Shown: positions 8,578-17,200, numbered from the stretch's first letter. The stretch is DNA of 64,000 nucleotides from Microtetraspora malaysiensis (GCF_001528665.1 NZ_BBYJ01000025.1:62001-126000), one strand, 5' to 3'. Numbers and translations are program-made. The notes: generated by a model not told the origin, from the letters alone.

Positions 8578-8781
8578 CGGCTCGTCGGTCTGGTCCTGGT
8601 CGTCGAGGTCGCCTGGTGGCGGCTTGTCCGGCTCCTGCAGCGTGGTCCGAGCCGACGCGCCGAGCTGTGCGGCCGGTGCGCCGCCTCACATTTTGATGGG
8701 CTGCGTTGTCGGACTGTTGAGACCACCTGGACCGTCGCCGGGCGAGCCGGTTGCGGCCGGATTCTCTGAACGGAGGATGTA

Positions 8782-9225
8782 ATGACTGTGAGCGATGCTG
8801 AAGTTAGGGCGCTCTTGGAGAGGCGAGTCGCCGCCTGTCAGACAAAGGACATCGATCGACTCATGGAGCTCTATTCTCCCGACATCGTTTATTACGACGT
8901 CGTCCCCCCGCTCCAGTTCGCGGGATTCGATGAGGTTCGCCGTAACTTTGTACGCTGGTTCGATGGATTCGACGGCCCCATCGGACTCGAGACACACGAC
9001 CTGACCATTGCGACGAGCGCGGATGTCGCGTTCGCGCACATGATTCACCTGGACAGTGGCAAACGCAAGAACGGGCTCGACACCGCGATCTGGGTTCGGT
9101 CGTCCGTTTGTTGCCGACGGTCGGGCGGCAGATGGCTGATCACGCACGAACATATCTCACTGCCGATCAACCCGCAGAACCTCCAAGCCTGGTTCCCTCC
9201 GGACGGTGATGGCGATCCGGCCTGA
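8782..9225 (+). CDS. SnoaL/NTF2-like protein
   Basis: Protein of 147 aa in the nuclear-transport-factor-2-like superfamily. It has an N-terminal helix (EVRALLERRVAACQTKDIDRLMELYSPDIVYYDVVPP), a middle FVRWFDGFDGPIGLETHDLTIATSADVAFAHMIH, and a final WLITHEHISLPIN, the usual end of the YybH/SnoaL type. GGAGG lies 6 bases before the ATG. It stands alone between TetR and MFS genes. Its codon use contains more A and T than its neighbours (for example GTTTATTACGACG near 8890), hinting at separate origin. Function unknown. Confidence 0.78.
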   Translation: MTVSDAEVRALLERRVAACQTKDIDRLMELYSPDIVYYDVVPPLQFAGFDEVRRNFVRWFDGFDGPIGLETHDLTIATSADVAFAHMIHLDSGKRKNGLDTAIWVRSSVCCRRSGGRWLITHEHISLPINPQNLQAWFPPDGDGDPA

Positions 9226-9427
9226 TTGTTCCTGGGAAAATCCTCCTGCCCGGAAGATGAGGATTTCCGACATCCCGATCCGGTCAAGGTGCGAAAGCAA
9301 TTTCCCGTTGGGTGATCCTGGCCGCGTCCGGCGACGGCAAGAACGTCGGCGACCGTCCGGGTTCTGGCCTCAATGCAACCGCCCCGCCGATGGCGATCTC
9401 CCATCCTCGGGTTGAGGCACAGCTGCG

Positions 9428-9470
9428 AGCAGGAGGCGGGCTCTCACTGCCCAAGAACCTGCCTCCTGCT
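9428..9470. repeat. Inverted repeat between convergent genes, possible terminator
   Basis: AGCAGGAGGC (9428-9437) pairs with GCCTCCTGCT (9461-9470); with three more bases and one mismatch the arms reach 13. The loop is 23 bases and no T run follows. It lies in the 298-base gap between the converging SnoaL-like and MFS genes, which otherwise shows no gene. Terminator function is a guess. Confidence 0.35.
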
Positions 9471-9523
9471 TACGCCGGCAGCCTGCCGGACGAGACCGGC
9501 GAGAGGGCGGCGAGGTGAGTGCT

Positions 9524-10720
9524 TCAGATGATCAGTAAGGTGGCCAGCGCGGGGCCGAAGGCGCCACCGAGCTGGTAGGCCAGGGTGAACAGACCCACGG
9601 CGGCCTGCCGGTAGGAGGCCGGCATCAGGGCGCCGACGCGCGCCGCGTACCAGGCCATCGCCGCCGTGGCTGCGAACACCGCACACGCGACTGCCGCCGC
9701 GGCGCTCAGCGGCCAGGGAGTGCGGACGGACAGGATCACGGCCAGTACGCCACTGATCAGCAAGACTCCTTGCGTCGTCCGCGTACCGATTCGCGTGGTG
9801 CGCCGGGTGAACAGCAGTGAGCCCAAGGAACCGCCGGCGAGGCCGGCCAGCATCGCCATGCCGGTGTGGCCGACGGTCCAGTGCTCCTCCATCGTGCGCG
9901 GTGCCGTGTACAGGATCGCGAAGTAGGAGGTCGACAGTGCGCACGCGGCCGCGGCCGCGGCGAGGAACACGCGTGACCGCACGATCGGCCGCGGGACGAA
10001 TCCGTCGGGGTGGCGGCGTACGTGCCAGATCAGCAGGGCGCCCAGCATTGCCGCGGCCACCAATGCGTGCGGCGCGGAGCGCGGGAGCAGGATCAGGGCG
10101 CTGACGAGTCCCACCACCAGGGCGATTCCCGGGATGTCCGTGCGCGAGGTGTCGCCGACACCGGAGTGAAGGCGGGCACGGCGCAGGACGGCGGGCACGG
10201 CCGGCAGCGCGGCGAGTGACAGACAGAGCGGAAGGCGCCAGGAAACCGCCGACAGCGTGGAGCCGGCCAGCGGACCGAAAGCGCCGACCAGGCCGACGCC
10301 CGCGCTGACGGCGCCCGTCCGGCTGGACGTGCCGGCCAGCACGATGGCGACCGTCACCAGGCCACCGCCGCCGACGGCCTGCGCGGTCCGCCCGGCGAGC
10401 AGTACTGACAGCACGGGAGCGGTGACCACCAACAAGGTTCCGCCGGCGACGAGGACGGCGTGCACCACTACGGCGGTGTAGAGCCCGTAGCGCCGCAGCA
10501 GTCCGGTGACCAACGGGGTGCCGATGGCGGCGCCCCAGCCGAAGGCGGTGGCGGCCCAGGTCGCGTCGGCGGTGGATACGCCCAGGTCACGTGCCAGGTC
10601 GGGGATGACGGTGGTCGTGGTGTTGGCGCTCAGTGAGGTCGGCGTGGCCAGTAGCGCCAGCCACAGGACGGAAAAACGTTCGGTGGGAGAAGTCCGGTTG
10701 CTCACTCCGTCAAAGTACAC
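9524..10720 (-). CDS. MFS transporter, drug-efflux type
   Basis: Membrane transporter of about 398 aa with roughly 12 hydrophobic segments. The start region VIPDLARDLGVSTADATWAATAFGWGAAIGTPL resembles DHA-type proton-coupled drug exporters, and motif-A-like residues follow in LLRRYGLY. The start is GTG 10720 or GTG 10705. Neither has a well-spaced ribosome site, because GGAG abuts the second. It is divergent from an FMN reductase gene followed by a TetR gene. The same trio recurs at 28491-31423, so a joint role in export and reduction of toxic compounds is likely. Substrate unknown. Confidence 0.82.
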   Translation of the reverse strand: MYFDGVSNRTSPTERFSVLWLALLATPTSLSANTTTTVIPDLARDLGVSTADATWAATAFGWGAAIGTPLVTGLLRRYGLYTAVVVHAVLVAGGTLLVVTAPVLSVLLAGRTAQAVGGGGLVTVAIVLAGTSSRTGAVSAGVGLVGAFGPLAGSTLSAVSWRLPLCLSLAALPAVPAVLRRARLHSGVGDTSRTDIPGIALVVGLVSALILLPRSAPHALVAAAMLGALLIWHVRRHPDGFVPRPIVRSRVFLAAAAAACALSTSYFAILYTAPRTMEEHWTVGHTGMAMLAGLAGGSLGSLLFTRRTTRIGTRTTQGVLLISGVLAVILSVRTPWPLSAAAAVACAVFAATAAMAWYAARVGALMPASYRQAAVGLFTLAYQLGGAFGPALATLLII

Positions 10721-10773
10721 TCACTAGTGCAAGCCTTATACTTCTTGGTTTACTTTGATGTCGTCCGATTCCT

Positions 10774-10806
10774 CCTCCGCCTGAAGGCCGGAGGTTTCCT
10801 CGGAGG
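10774..10806 (+). promoter_or_regulatory. Leader hairpin competing with the ribosome site of the FMN reductase gene
   Basis: CCTCCG (10774-10779) can pair with CGGAGG at 10789-10794 or with the identical CGGAGG at 10801-10806, which is the ribosome site for the ATG at 10813. The second pairing would hide the ribosome site. The complementarity is visible; regulation is inferred. Confidence 0.35.
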
Positions 10807-10812
10807 TATCTG

Positions 10813-11421
10813 ATGAACGAGCTCAACGTTCTCGCCCTGTCCGGCAGCCTGCGCGCCGGCTCCTTCAACACCGCCCTGCTGTGCGCGGCCCGCAAGCTGA
10901 ACCCCGGCGGACTCGTGATCGACATTCACCAGGGTCTCGGCCGGCTCCCTCTCTACGGCCAGGACCTCGACACCGCGACGCCGCCCGCCCCGGTCGCGGC
11001 GCTACGCGCCCGTGTCGGCGCGGCCGACGCGCTGCTGATCGCCACTCCCGAGCACAACGCCTCGGTGCCCGCCGCCCTGAAGAACGCCATCGACTGGATC
11101 AGCACGGCGCCCGACCGGCTGCTGCACGGCAAGCCGGTGGCCATCATGGGGGCCTCTCCGGGTCCGTTCGGCTCGGTGCGCGCCCAACTGGCCCTGCGCC
11201 AGATCCTGGCCGCCGTCGGCGCCGAGACGGTCGTCAAACCCGAGGTGGTGGTGTTCGGCTGCGACGCCCGCCTGATCGGCGACGTCGTGACCGATCCGCA
11301 CTCGGCCGAGTTGCTGCGGGAGCTGCTCGACGCGCTCGCCCGCAAGGCCTGCCGGACACTCGTAAACTGCCCGGAGCAGCATCGACACCACGTGGTTTCC
11401 CTGCGGGAGGAACGCCCATGA
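10813..11421 (+). CDS. NADPH-dependent FMN reductase family protein
   Basis: Flavodoxin-like oxidoreductase of 202 aa that probably uses NAD(P)H and FMN to reduce quinones, azo compounds or similar electrophiles. The phosphate-binding loop is LSGSLRAGSFN near the N-terminus. The second family motif is ATPEHNASVPAALKNAIDWIS, and GASPGPFGSVRAQLALRQ follows. CGGAGG lies 6 bases before the ATG. Its stop overlaps the start of the TetR gene (ATGA), so enzyme and regulator are co-transcribed. The last 25 residues are not typical of the family. Confidence 0.88.
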   Translation: MNELNVLALSGSLRAGSFNTALLCAARKLNPGGLVIDIHQGLGRLPLYGQDLDTATPPAPVAALRARVGAADALLIATPEHNASVPAALKNAIDWISTAPDRLLHGKPVAIMGASPGPFGSVRAQLALRQILAAVGAETVVKPEVVVFGCDARLIGDVVTDPHSAELLRELLDALARKACRTLVNCPEQHRHHVVSLREERP

Positions 11422-12074
11422 CCGGCCGCCAGACCGAACCCTACGGCAGGCCGGACAAGCGGCAGGCGATCATGCGCGCGGCCCGCAGAGTGTTCGGTCG
11501 CGACGGCTACGCCCGCGCCGGCGTCGACACGATCGCCGCCCAGGCCGGTGTCTCCAAGCGCACGATCTACAACCACTTCACCGACAAACAGCACCTCTTC
11601 GAGACCGTCGCGCTGGAAGGCGCCCACGAGGTCACTGCCGCGATCGCGCAGATCATGGACCGTCACCTCCACAAGATCGTCGATCTGGAGGAGGATCTGA
11701 TCGCTTTCTCCCTCGACCGTGTCGCGGCGGTCACCGCCTTCCCCGACCACTTCGCGCTCGTGCGCACCATCGAGGCGGAGGCCGCCCACATCCCCCCGGC
11801 CATCCTGCGCGCATGGATAGACGCCGGCCCGCAGACCGGCCACCTGCGCCTGGCGCCGTACCTGCGCCGGATCGCCGGCCAGGGCCTGCTGGAGATCGAC
11901 GACGCCGATCGCGCCGCCGCCCACCTCACCCTCCTGACCATCACCGACATCAACCAGCAGACCTTCTACGGGGCCGTCCCGCTCCCCGAAGAGAAGGTCA
12001 GGGCGATCATCACCGGCGGGGTACGCGCCTTTCTGCGCATCTACGCCACCGCATCTCCTCCCGGTTCTCCCTGA
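11418..12074 (+). CDS. TetR-family regulator
   Basis: Regulator of 218 aa with helix-turn-helix GYARAGVDTIAAQAGVSKRTIYNHFTDKQHLFETV. The start at 11418 forms an ATGA overlap with the FMN reductase stop. The C-terminal domain (FPDHFALVRTIEAEAAHIPPAIL and later TFYGAVPLPEEKVRAIITGGVRAFLRIYA) is clearly paralogous to the TetR at 28491, which also neighbours an FMN reductase and an MFS gene. It likely controls this operon and the divergent MFS gene. Confidence 0.88.
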   Translation: MTGRQTEPYGRPDKRQAIMRAARRVFGRDGYARAGVDTIAAQAGVSKRTIYNHFTDKQHLFETVALEGAHEVTAAIAQIMDRHLHKIVDLEEDLIAFSLDRVAAVTAFPDHFALVRTIEAEAAHIPPAILRAWIDAGPQTGHLRLAPYLRRIAGQGLLEIDDADRAAAHLTLLTITDINQQTFYGAVPLPEEKVRAIITGGVRAFLRIYATASPPGSP

Positions 12075-12292
12075 CTCCGGAAGCCCTCGCGCACCTGCGC
12101 GGGGGACGGAACCCTCCAGATCGACGGGTGGCCGGGCTCCCCGGAGGGGGAGTGAGGTTGATCAGCTCTCGGCGATGGCGTGCACTGTGCCGGCCCGCGC
12201 GCCGTGCTCGCGGAGCATGCCATGACGGTCGCCGCAGAGCGGTACGTGCTGCACACCGTCGCTGTGCCGCGCACCGGTTGGCAAGATCTGGA

Positions 12293-12302
12293 AGTACGTA
12301 CT
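12293..12302. promoter_or_regulatory. Short palindrome upstream of a MarR gene
   Basis: Perfect 10-base palindrome AGTACGTACT, 16 bases before the MarR-family ATG and next to an AT-rich stretch with TAGAAT (12309-12314). A possible autoregulatory half of a larger MarR site. Weak evidence because of its length. Confidence 0.35.
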
Positions 12303-12318
12303 AATCTCTAGAATTACT

Positions 12319-12873
12319 ATGAAGGACGTAGGTAATTTTCAGCGTGACCCGGACGGCTTCCTCTATGACCCCCGGGCCAGGGCCGCGATGGCCCAGTTCA
12401 TCGGTGGTGACGGGGACCTGCTCGCCCTTGAGGCGAGCGCCGCCGTCCGCACCGCGTATCAGGCCGTTGAACGCATGCGCGCCCACGGCTCGGAGGGCAG
12501 AGGGGTCAGTGCGGGCGCTCTCGACGTGCTGATCCGGCTCAGCGGCAGCGACCAGGGGATCAGCATCGGCGAGCTCGCCCGCGCCGGCGGGGTCAGCTCG
12601 CGGAACGTCACCGGCTTGGTGGACACGTTGGAGCGTGACGGGCTGGTTCGCCGGGTCCCCGACCCGAAGGATCGCCGTTCGGTCCTGGCCGAGATCACAC
12701 CCGCCGGGCAGGCGTGGATCGACGCCTTCCGCAAGCCGTCACAGCTCGCCATGCGGGCGATGTTCCGGGGGTTCACCCCTGAAGAACTGGTCGTCTTCCG
12801 AGATCTGTGCCTGCGGATGGCCGCCAACCAGCAGCGCCTCGCCGACCACCTTCGCCAGAACGGACAGTCATGA
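12319..12873 (+). CDS. MarR-family regulator
   Basis: Winged-helix regulator of 184 aa. The recognition region is ISIGELARAGGVSSRNVTGLVDTLERDGLVRRVPDPKDRRSVLAEITPAG. About 55 residues precede the domain, which is longer than in many MarR proteins. Its stop overlaps the start of the next gene (ATGA), so it is co-transcribed with an NTF2-like protein. No good ribosome site is visible, and a TAGAAT hexamer lies four bases before the ATG, so the true start could be slightly downstream. Confidence 0.85.
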   Translation: MKDVGNFQRDPDGFLYDPRARAAMAQFIGGDGDLLALEASAAVRTAYQAVERMRAHGSEGRGVSAGALDVLIRLSGSDQGISIGELARAGGVSSRNVTGLVDTLERDGLVRRVPDPKDRRSVLAEITPAGQAWIDAFRKPSQLAMRAMFRGFTPEELVVFRDLCLRMAANQQRLADHLRQNGQS

Positions 12874-13250
12874 CTCTGACCGCTCAGGAGCAGACCCGCC
12901 ATGCCGTACGCGGCTATCACGAGGCCCGCTTCCGCGGGGACGCGTCCGGGGCCGCGGCGCACCTCGGAGAGCCGTTCCATTTTCAGAGTCCGTTCATCAG
13001 CTCCGACGACCGGACGGGGCATCTGGCGACGTTGCCGGGATTCGTGTCGATCGTGACCGGGGTCGATCTCATCAGTGAGCTGTACGGCGAAGCCGAGGCG
13101 ACCCTCGTGTATGACGTGCACACCGCGACACCGGCCGGCACGCAGCGCACGGCCGAGCACTTCCGCCTGGAGAACGGCAAGATCGTCTCGATCATGCTGG
13201 TGTTCGACGCCTCGCCCTGGCAGTCGATGATGGCCCACATCAAGCCGTGA
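12870..13250 (+). CDS. NTF2-like protein coupled to MarR gene
   Basis: Protein of 126 aa with an NTF2/SnoaL-like layout: helix TLTAQEQTRHAVRGYHEARFRGDASGAAAHL, then FHFQSPFISS, and strands VYDVHTATPAGTQRTAEHFRLENGKIVSIMLVFD. The start at 12870 is set by the ATGA overlap with the MarR stop; the longer frame is unrelated sequence. Its role is probably tied to the compound sensed by the MarR protein. No catalytic residue can be named. Confidence 0.75.
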   Translation: MTLTAQEQTRHAVRGYHEARFRGDASGAAAHLGEPFHFQSPFISSDDRTGHLATLPGFVSIVTGVDLISELYGEAEATLVYDVHTATPAGTQRTAEHFRLENGKIVSIMLVFDASPWQSMMAHIKP

Positions 13251-13277
13251 CGTAACAGGGCACTCGAGCTCGGCGGT

Positions 13278-13892
13278 CTAGAGATCGACTGAATCGCCCA
13301 CCGGGATGCGGGCGTAGTCGGTCTCTTCCTCAAGCCACGCGTCAAAATATTCCAGACCGATCTTGCTGAGCTGGATGTCGTGGATCGGGAACGCGCGGGC
13401 GGGCCGGACGCCTCGGACGAAGGTGATGGCCTCGCCGATCTTCAGCCAGGGGCCGGCCGCCGGGATCAGCAGGGTATCGACCTCGTCGGTGGGGACGAAT
13501 AGGGAGTCTCCCGGGTGGTAGAGGCCGTCCGCGATGAACCCGAGGTTCGGGCAGCCGGGCAGTCCGTCGATGACCTCAGCGTGTACGCCGCCCACGGCCT
13601 TCACAGTGAAGCCGGCGGCGGTGAAGGTCTCGCCCGAGGCGACCGCGACCGCTCCCTCGCCGAGCTCGGCGGCCAGCGCCGCATGGGTGTGGACGGTCAG
13701 CGCGGGGTTGGTCGCCCGGGCGGCCTTGAGTGCCTCGATGTCGACGTGGTCGGGGTGCTCGTGGGAGATGAGCACGGCCGTGGCTCCGCGCAGCGCCGCC
13801 TCCGCGTCGGAGAAGGTGCCCGGATCGATCACCAGCGCCCGGTCGCCGTCCTGGACGCGCACACAGGCGTGCCCGAAATGCGTCAGTCTCAC
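13278..13892 (-). CDS. MBL-fold metal-dependent hydrolase (UlaG-like)
   Basis: Metallo-beta-lactamase-fold protein of 204 aa. It starts MRLTHFGHACVRV and carries the metal motif SHEHPDHVD (HxHxDH), a later His in GGVHAEVIDG, Asp in YHPGDSLF, and FPIHDIQ near the end, the set typical of small UlaG-like hydrolases. The GTG at 13892 is preceded by TAGGGT and six bases, so the message is probably leaderless. It converges with the NTF2-like gene. Substrate unknown; sugar-phosphate lactones and phosphodiesters are known for relatives. Confidence 0.82.
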   Translation of the reverse strand: MRLTHFGHACVRVQDGDRALVIDPGTFSDAEAALRGATAVLISHEHPDHVDIEALKAARATNPALTVHTHAALAAELGEGAVAVASGETFTAAGFTVKAVGGVHAEVIDGLPGCPNLGFIADGLYHPGDSLFVPTDEVDTLLIPAAGPWLKIGEAITFVRGVRPARAFPIHDIQLSKIGLEYFDAWLEEETDYARIPVGDSVDL

Positions 13893-14169
13893 CGGATCAC
13901 CCTATCGGCGGCCTCGGCGGCGACGCCAACATAATCATCGCCCGGCGGCCCTGGGCCGTCTCGTACCTGTTCCGCGGCGGAGAGATCGGCAGGTCGCACC
14001 TGACATGCCTGACTTGGGCCCTCAACGGTTCACGTTTCGGCATGCGAAATGCCGGTACGCGAAGTGGCGAGGCGGCGGGCTGCGTCAACGGCACTCAAGA
14101 TCGACTGATGGCCGGTCTTCGCCGCCCGACCGGCCTCGTCACAGCAGGTCTACGGGCTTCTCGTCACAC

Positions 14170-14364
14170 CTACTCGATCAGCTCGATGGCGGACGTGGGG
14201 CAGACGGCGGCGGCCTCGCGGACGGCGGCGTGCCGGTCCGCGCCGGGCTCGGGGTCGAGCAGGGTGACGATGCCGTCGTCGTCGCGCTGGTCGAACACCT
14301 CCGGCGCGAGCAGCACGCACTGGCCGGCGCCGCAGCACTTGTCTTCGTCGACGGTGACCTTCAC
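14170..14364 (-). CDS. 3Fe-4S-type ferredoxin
   Basis: Small electron carrier of 64 aa. Cysteines occur in DKCCGAGQCVLLAPEVFD and AAAVCPTSAIEL. The three cluster-ligand positions with a non-cysteine at the fourth are typical of the 3Fe-4S (or 4Fe-4S) ferredoxins that serve bacterial P450s. The GTG start at 14364 has GAGGAAC seven bases before it. It lies 37 bases downstream of the P450 gene on the same strand and is presumably its redox partner. A separate ferredoxin reductase is not encoded here. Confidence 0.9.
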   Translation of the reverse strand: MKVTVDEDKCCGAGQCVLLAPEVFDQRDDDGIVTLLDPEPGADRHAAVREAAAVCPTSAIELIE

Positions 14365-14401
14365 CTCGGGTTCCTCTCAGTCGGACGGGTACGGCGGCGG
14401 C

Positions 14402-15610
14402 TCACCAGCGGACCGGGACGGTGCGCAGGCCGCCGACGGCCAGGCCCTCCACCGGCTCCAGTTCCTCGACCGGCACGGCCAGTTCCAGGGTCGGGAGCTT
14501 GCGCAGGAGCACTTCCAGGACGACCTGCAGTTCGGTGCGGGCCAGCGCCTGCCCCAGGCAGGAGTGAGCCCCGGCGCCGAAGGCCAGGTGCGGGTTCGGG
14601 CTGCGGCTCAGGTCCATCTGGTCGGCGGCCTCGAAGGCGCTCTCGTCGCGGTTGGCGGCGGCCATGCTGCACACCACGGTGGTGCCGCGGGGCAGGACCG
14701 TGCCGCTGACCTCGGTCTCCTCGGGGAGGTAGCGGGGCAGGCCGAAGCCGGAGTTGGCGTCGAAGCGCAGCGATTCCTCCACCGTCGTGCGGATCAGCGA
14801 CGGGTCGGCCAGCAGCCGCTCCCACCGGTCGCGGTCGGCCAGCAGCATCGAGACCATCTTGCCGATCATGTTGGCGGTGGTCTCGTGTCCGGCCACCAGC
14901 AGCGCCATGCCGGTGACCAGGATCTGGAGGTCGGTCAGGCCGCCGTCTTCGGGGCCGCCCACCGCGATCAGCTCGCTCAGCAGGTCGTCGCCCAACTGGC
15001 GGCGCCTGGCCGTGACATGGTCGGACATGTACTGGAAGAACTCACCCTGGGCGGCCTCGGTCTCGGCCTTCTTGTAGCGGGTGAGGTTGAGCAGGGTGTC
15101 CGACCAGTACGAGAACCGGTCGCGGTCGGCGGCGGGCACGCCGAGCATGTCGCAGATGACGTAGACCGGCAGCGGGAAGCCGAAGTCGGCCCTGAGGTCG
15201 CCGGGTGCGCCACGCTTGACCATGTCGTCGATCAGGTCTTCGGCGATCCGGGTCATCGCGGGCCGCATGGCGGCCATGCGCCTGGCCGTGAACCACTTGA
15301 CGACCAGGCGCCGCCAGCGCTGGTGCTCCTCGCCTCCGTCGGGGATGATCTGCGACATCTCGTTGTTGAACAACCCACCCTCGGCCGATAGCCGGGCCGC
15401 GTCAGGCGCGGTGAGCTGGCGGGTGAAGCGCGGGTCGGCGAGCACCTGCTTGACGTCCTCGTAGCGGGTCAGCAGTGTCGCGCGGTCGCCGCTCGGCAGC
15501 GTCACGTGGGCCACCGGGCACGTGCTGCGGAGCCGCTCCCATTCCGCGGGCGGGTCCAGCGCCGCGTCATTCGGGATCGGGTAGTGCAGGACCTGCTCCT
15601 CAACGCTCAT
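14402..15610 (-). CDS. Cytochrome P450
   Basis: Haem monooxygenase of 402 aa, a normal bacterial length. The I-helix oxygen motif AGHETT is at residues 240-245, the K-helix ExxR at 279-282 (ESLR), and the haem-binding loop FGAGAHSC ends at Cys351. The N-terminal FG-region and HRWRRLVVKWFTARRM-like C-helix (HQRWRRLV at 96-103) are also present. The ATG at 15610 has GGAGGGG upstream and replaces a longer frame. It resembles CYP105/CYP107-type enzymes of actinomycetes, which hydroxylate xenobiotics and secondary metabolites. It is divergent from a TetR gene with paired operators between them. Confidence 0.93.
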   Translation of the reverse strand: MSVEEQVLHYPIPNDAALDPPAEWERLRSTCPVAHVTLPSGDRATLLTRYEDVKQVLADPRFTRQLTAPDAARLSAEGGLFNNEMSQIIPDGGEEHQRWRRLVVKWFTARRMAAMRPAMTRIAEDLIDDMVKRGAPGDLRADFGFPLPVYVICDMLGVPAADRDRFSYWSDTLLNLTRYKKAETEAAQGEFFQYMSDHVTARRRQLGDDLLSELIAVGGPEDGGLTDLQILVTGMALLVAGHETTANMIGKMVSMLLADRDRWERLLADPSLIRTTVEESLRFDANSGFGLPRYLPEETEVSGTVLPRGTTVVCSMAAANRDESAFEAADQMDLSRSPNPHLAFGAGAHSCLGQALARTELQVVLEVLLRKLPTLELAVPVEELEPVEGLAVGGLRTVPVRW

Positions 15611-15716
15611 TCGGAATTCCCCTCCGGTGAATGGTTGGCCGCCTGACGACAGACAGGTTTTGATCACGCTCCGAAGCTGTTCGTGCGCACGCTGTGACAG
15701 GTGATTTCCTGTAATA

Positions 15717-15776
15717 GAGAGTCAACTCTCACATGACTCACGTCAAGATGCTACCCCTAATCGAGAGTTGACTCTC
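15717..15776. promoter_or_regulatory. Paired operators GAGAGT(CA/TG)ACTCTC between P450 and TetR genes
   Basis: Site 1 at 15717-15730 and site 2 at 15763-15776 are 14-base palindromes with perfect GAGAGT/ACTCTC arms. They are exact reverse complements of each other, with centres 46 bases apart. Site 2 lies just before the TATCCT hexamer (15784-15789) that precedes the TetR GTG. Repression of both promoters by the TetR protein is the simplest reading. Confidence 0.7.
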
Positions 15777-15783
15777 GGTTTGC

Positions 15784-15789
15784 TATCCT
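15784..15789 (+). promoter_or_regulatory. -10 hexamer TATCCT for a leaderless TetR transcript
   Basis: TATCCT followed by exactly six bases and the GTG start at 15796. No ribosome site is present. This is the classical spacing for leaderless actinobacterial messages. Confidence 0.55.
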
Positions 15790-15795
15790 GATTTC

Positions 15796-16422
15796 GTGGC
15801 CATCGACGCCCCCAAACCCCTCCGCGCCGACGCGGCACGCAACTTCGAGAAGATCGTGCGAGCCGCGCGACAGGTCTACGCCGAACGCGGCCCGGAGGCC
15901 CAACTCGACGAGGTCGCCCGCCGTGCCGGCGTCGGCAACGCCACGCTCTACCGCCATTTCCCCGACAAGGCGGCCCTGCTCCGGGCGGCCCTGGACCAGG
16001 CGTTCTCCGAACAGATCGCCCCCGCCATCGAGAAGGGCCTGGGCGACGACGACCCGCGACGGGCGCTGGCCGCCGTGCTGGAGGCCGCCCTCTCCCTGGC
16101 CGTCCGCGAACGCAACATCGTGGCCACCGCCGCCAACCTCGGGGCCGTCACCACCGACGTCGCGGCCCGGTTCTTCGAGCCGCTCACCCTGCTCGCCCGC
16201 CGGGGGCAAGAGGCCGGCGTCATCCGGGGCGATCTCGTCCCCGAGGACATCTTCCGGGCCATGGTCATGCTCATCGGCGTGCTGGGCACGATGGACCCGG
16301 ACGCCGACGGCTGGCGCCGCTATCTGGCGCTCATCCTCGACGCCATGTCTCCCGAGGCGGCCAGCCCCCTGCCGCCCGCGGTTCCGCTGTCGTCCCGTCC
16401 GTCAAGCGCCTGGCACGTCTGA
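15796..16422 (+). CDS. TetR-family regulator of the P450 operon
   Basis: Repressor of 208 aa with helix-turn-helix GPEAQLDEVARRAGVGNATLYRHFPDKAALLRAALDQ (about residues 35-65). The GTG at 15796 is supported by the leaderless promoter hexamer. The tail after residue 190 is proline- and serine-rich. It is divergent from the P450 and ferredoxin genes, with two matching palindromes between them, so induction by the P450 substrate is likely. Confidence 0.9.
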   Translation: MAIDAPKPLRADAARNFEKIVRAARQVYAERGPEAQLDEVARRAGVGNATLYRHFPDKAALLRAALDQAFSEQIAPAIEKGLGDDDPRRALAAVLEAALSLAVRERNIVATAANLGAVTTDVAARFFEPLTLLARRGQEAGVIRGDLVPEDIFRAMVMLIGVLGTMDPDADGWRRYLALILDAMSPEAASPLPPAVPLSSRPSSAWHV

Positions 16423-16453
16423 CGAGCCCTGCTCGGGCAGGTCGTAGCTCTGA

Positions 16454-17200
16454 TCAGTTTCGCCCGAGGGGGACGGCGAGTCCTTCGTCGGCCGCCAGCA
16501 CCTCACCGCCGAACTCCCTCCGCGCCGCGGCCACGGAGGCGGCTCGGTCGTTGCCCGGCCAGAAGTGGGTGAGCATCAGCTGGCGGGCGCCGGCGCGGCG
16601 GGCCCAGTGACCGGCCTCCGTGGAGGCCAGCAGATTGCGGGTGGGGCGCTCGGTCTCGCCTTCGCGGTCGGTGGCCTCGACGATGAAAAGGTCGGCGTCG
16701 CGGCCCAGCTCGGCGAGCGCGGGGACGGGGCCGGTGTCGCCGGTGTAGGCCAGGACGACCCCATCGGCCTCTACGCGGATGCCGACGTTGGGCACGTAGT
16801 GCGGCAGCGGCAATCCGGTGAGGGCGAACGGCCCAACCTGGTGGCTGCCGGGCAGCGGACGCACATCGAAGACGGCGTGGAGGTCCACGTCGGGCTCCAG
16901 GCCGCTGATCCGGTCGAGCACGCCCGGCGGGCAGTACAACGGCAACCGCCGCCCACCGGGGTCGCCGTAGAACCGCATCCGGAACAACCCGTGCAGGTCG
17001 ACGCAGTGGTCAGGGTGCTCATGGGTGACGACGACAGCGTCCACCGCGCCGTCCGGCCAGTGCGCGAGGAGCCGTGGCAGCGTGGCGTAGCCGAGATCGA
17101 GCAGCAGACGGTAACCGTCCCAGTCCACCGCGAACCCGCTGCAGGCACGTCCCGGCTCGGGAAATGCGCCACAACTGCCGAGAACGGTCACTTGTCGCAT
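16454..17200 (-). CDS. MBL-fold hydrolase, RNase Z-like
   Basis: Metallo-beta-lactamase-fold protein of 248 aa: MRQVTVLGSCGAFPEPGRACSGF at the N-terminus, metal motif THEHPDHCVDLHG, Asp in YTGDTGPV, and the terminal His in MLTHFWPGN. The order resembles RNase Z/arylsulfatase-like hydrolases more than beta-lactamases. The ATG at 17200 is chosen because the extra N-terminal residues do not fit the family, and CATCCT with six bases precedes it. It converges with the preceding TetR gene. Physiological substrate unknown. Confidence 0.83.
   Translation of the reverse strand: MRQVTVLGSCGAFPEPGRACSGFAVDWDGYRLLLDLGYATLPRLLAHWPDGAVDAVVVTHEHPDHCVDLHGLFRMRFYGDPGGRRLPLYCPPGVLDRISGLEPDVDLHAVFDVRPLPGSHQVGPFALTGLPLPHYVPNVGIRVEADGVVLAYTGDTGPVPALAELGRDADLFIVEATDREGETERPTRNLLASTEAGHWARRAGARQLMLTHFWPGNDRAASVAAARREFGGEVLAADEGLAVPLGRN

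Noticed and set aside
8578-8781. Open stretch after the TetR gene as a gene remnant
   Set aside because: The plus-strand translation is tryptophan- and arginine-rich but matches no family I recognise.
12075-12318. Possible short gene before the MarR gene (ATG near 12222)
   Set aside because: About 29 codons with no ribosome site or family resemblance; the gap otherwise shows only a short palindrome.
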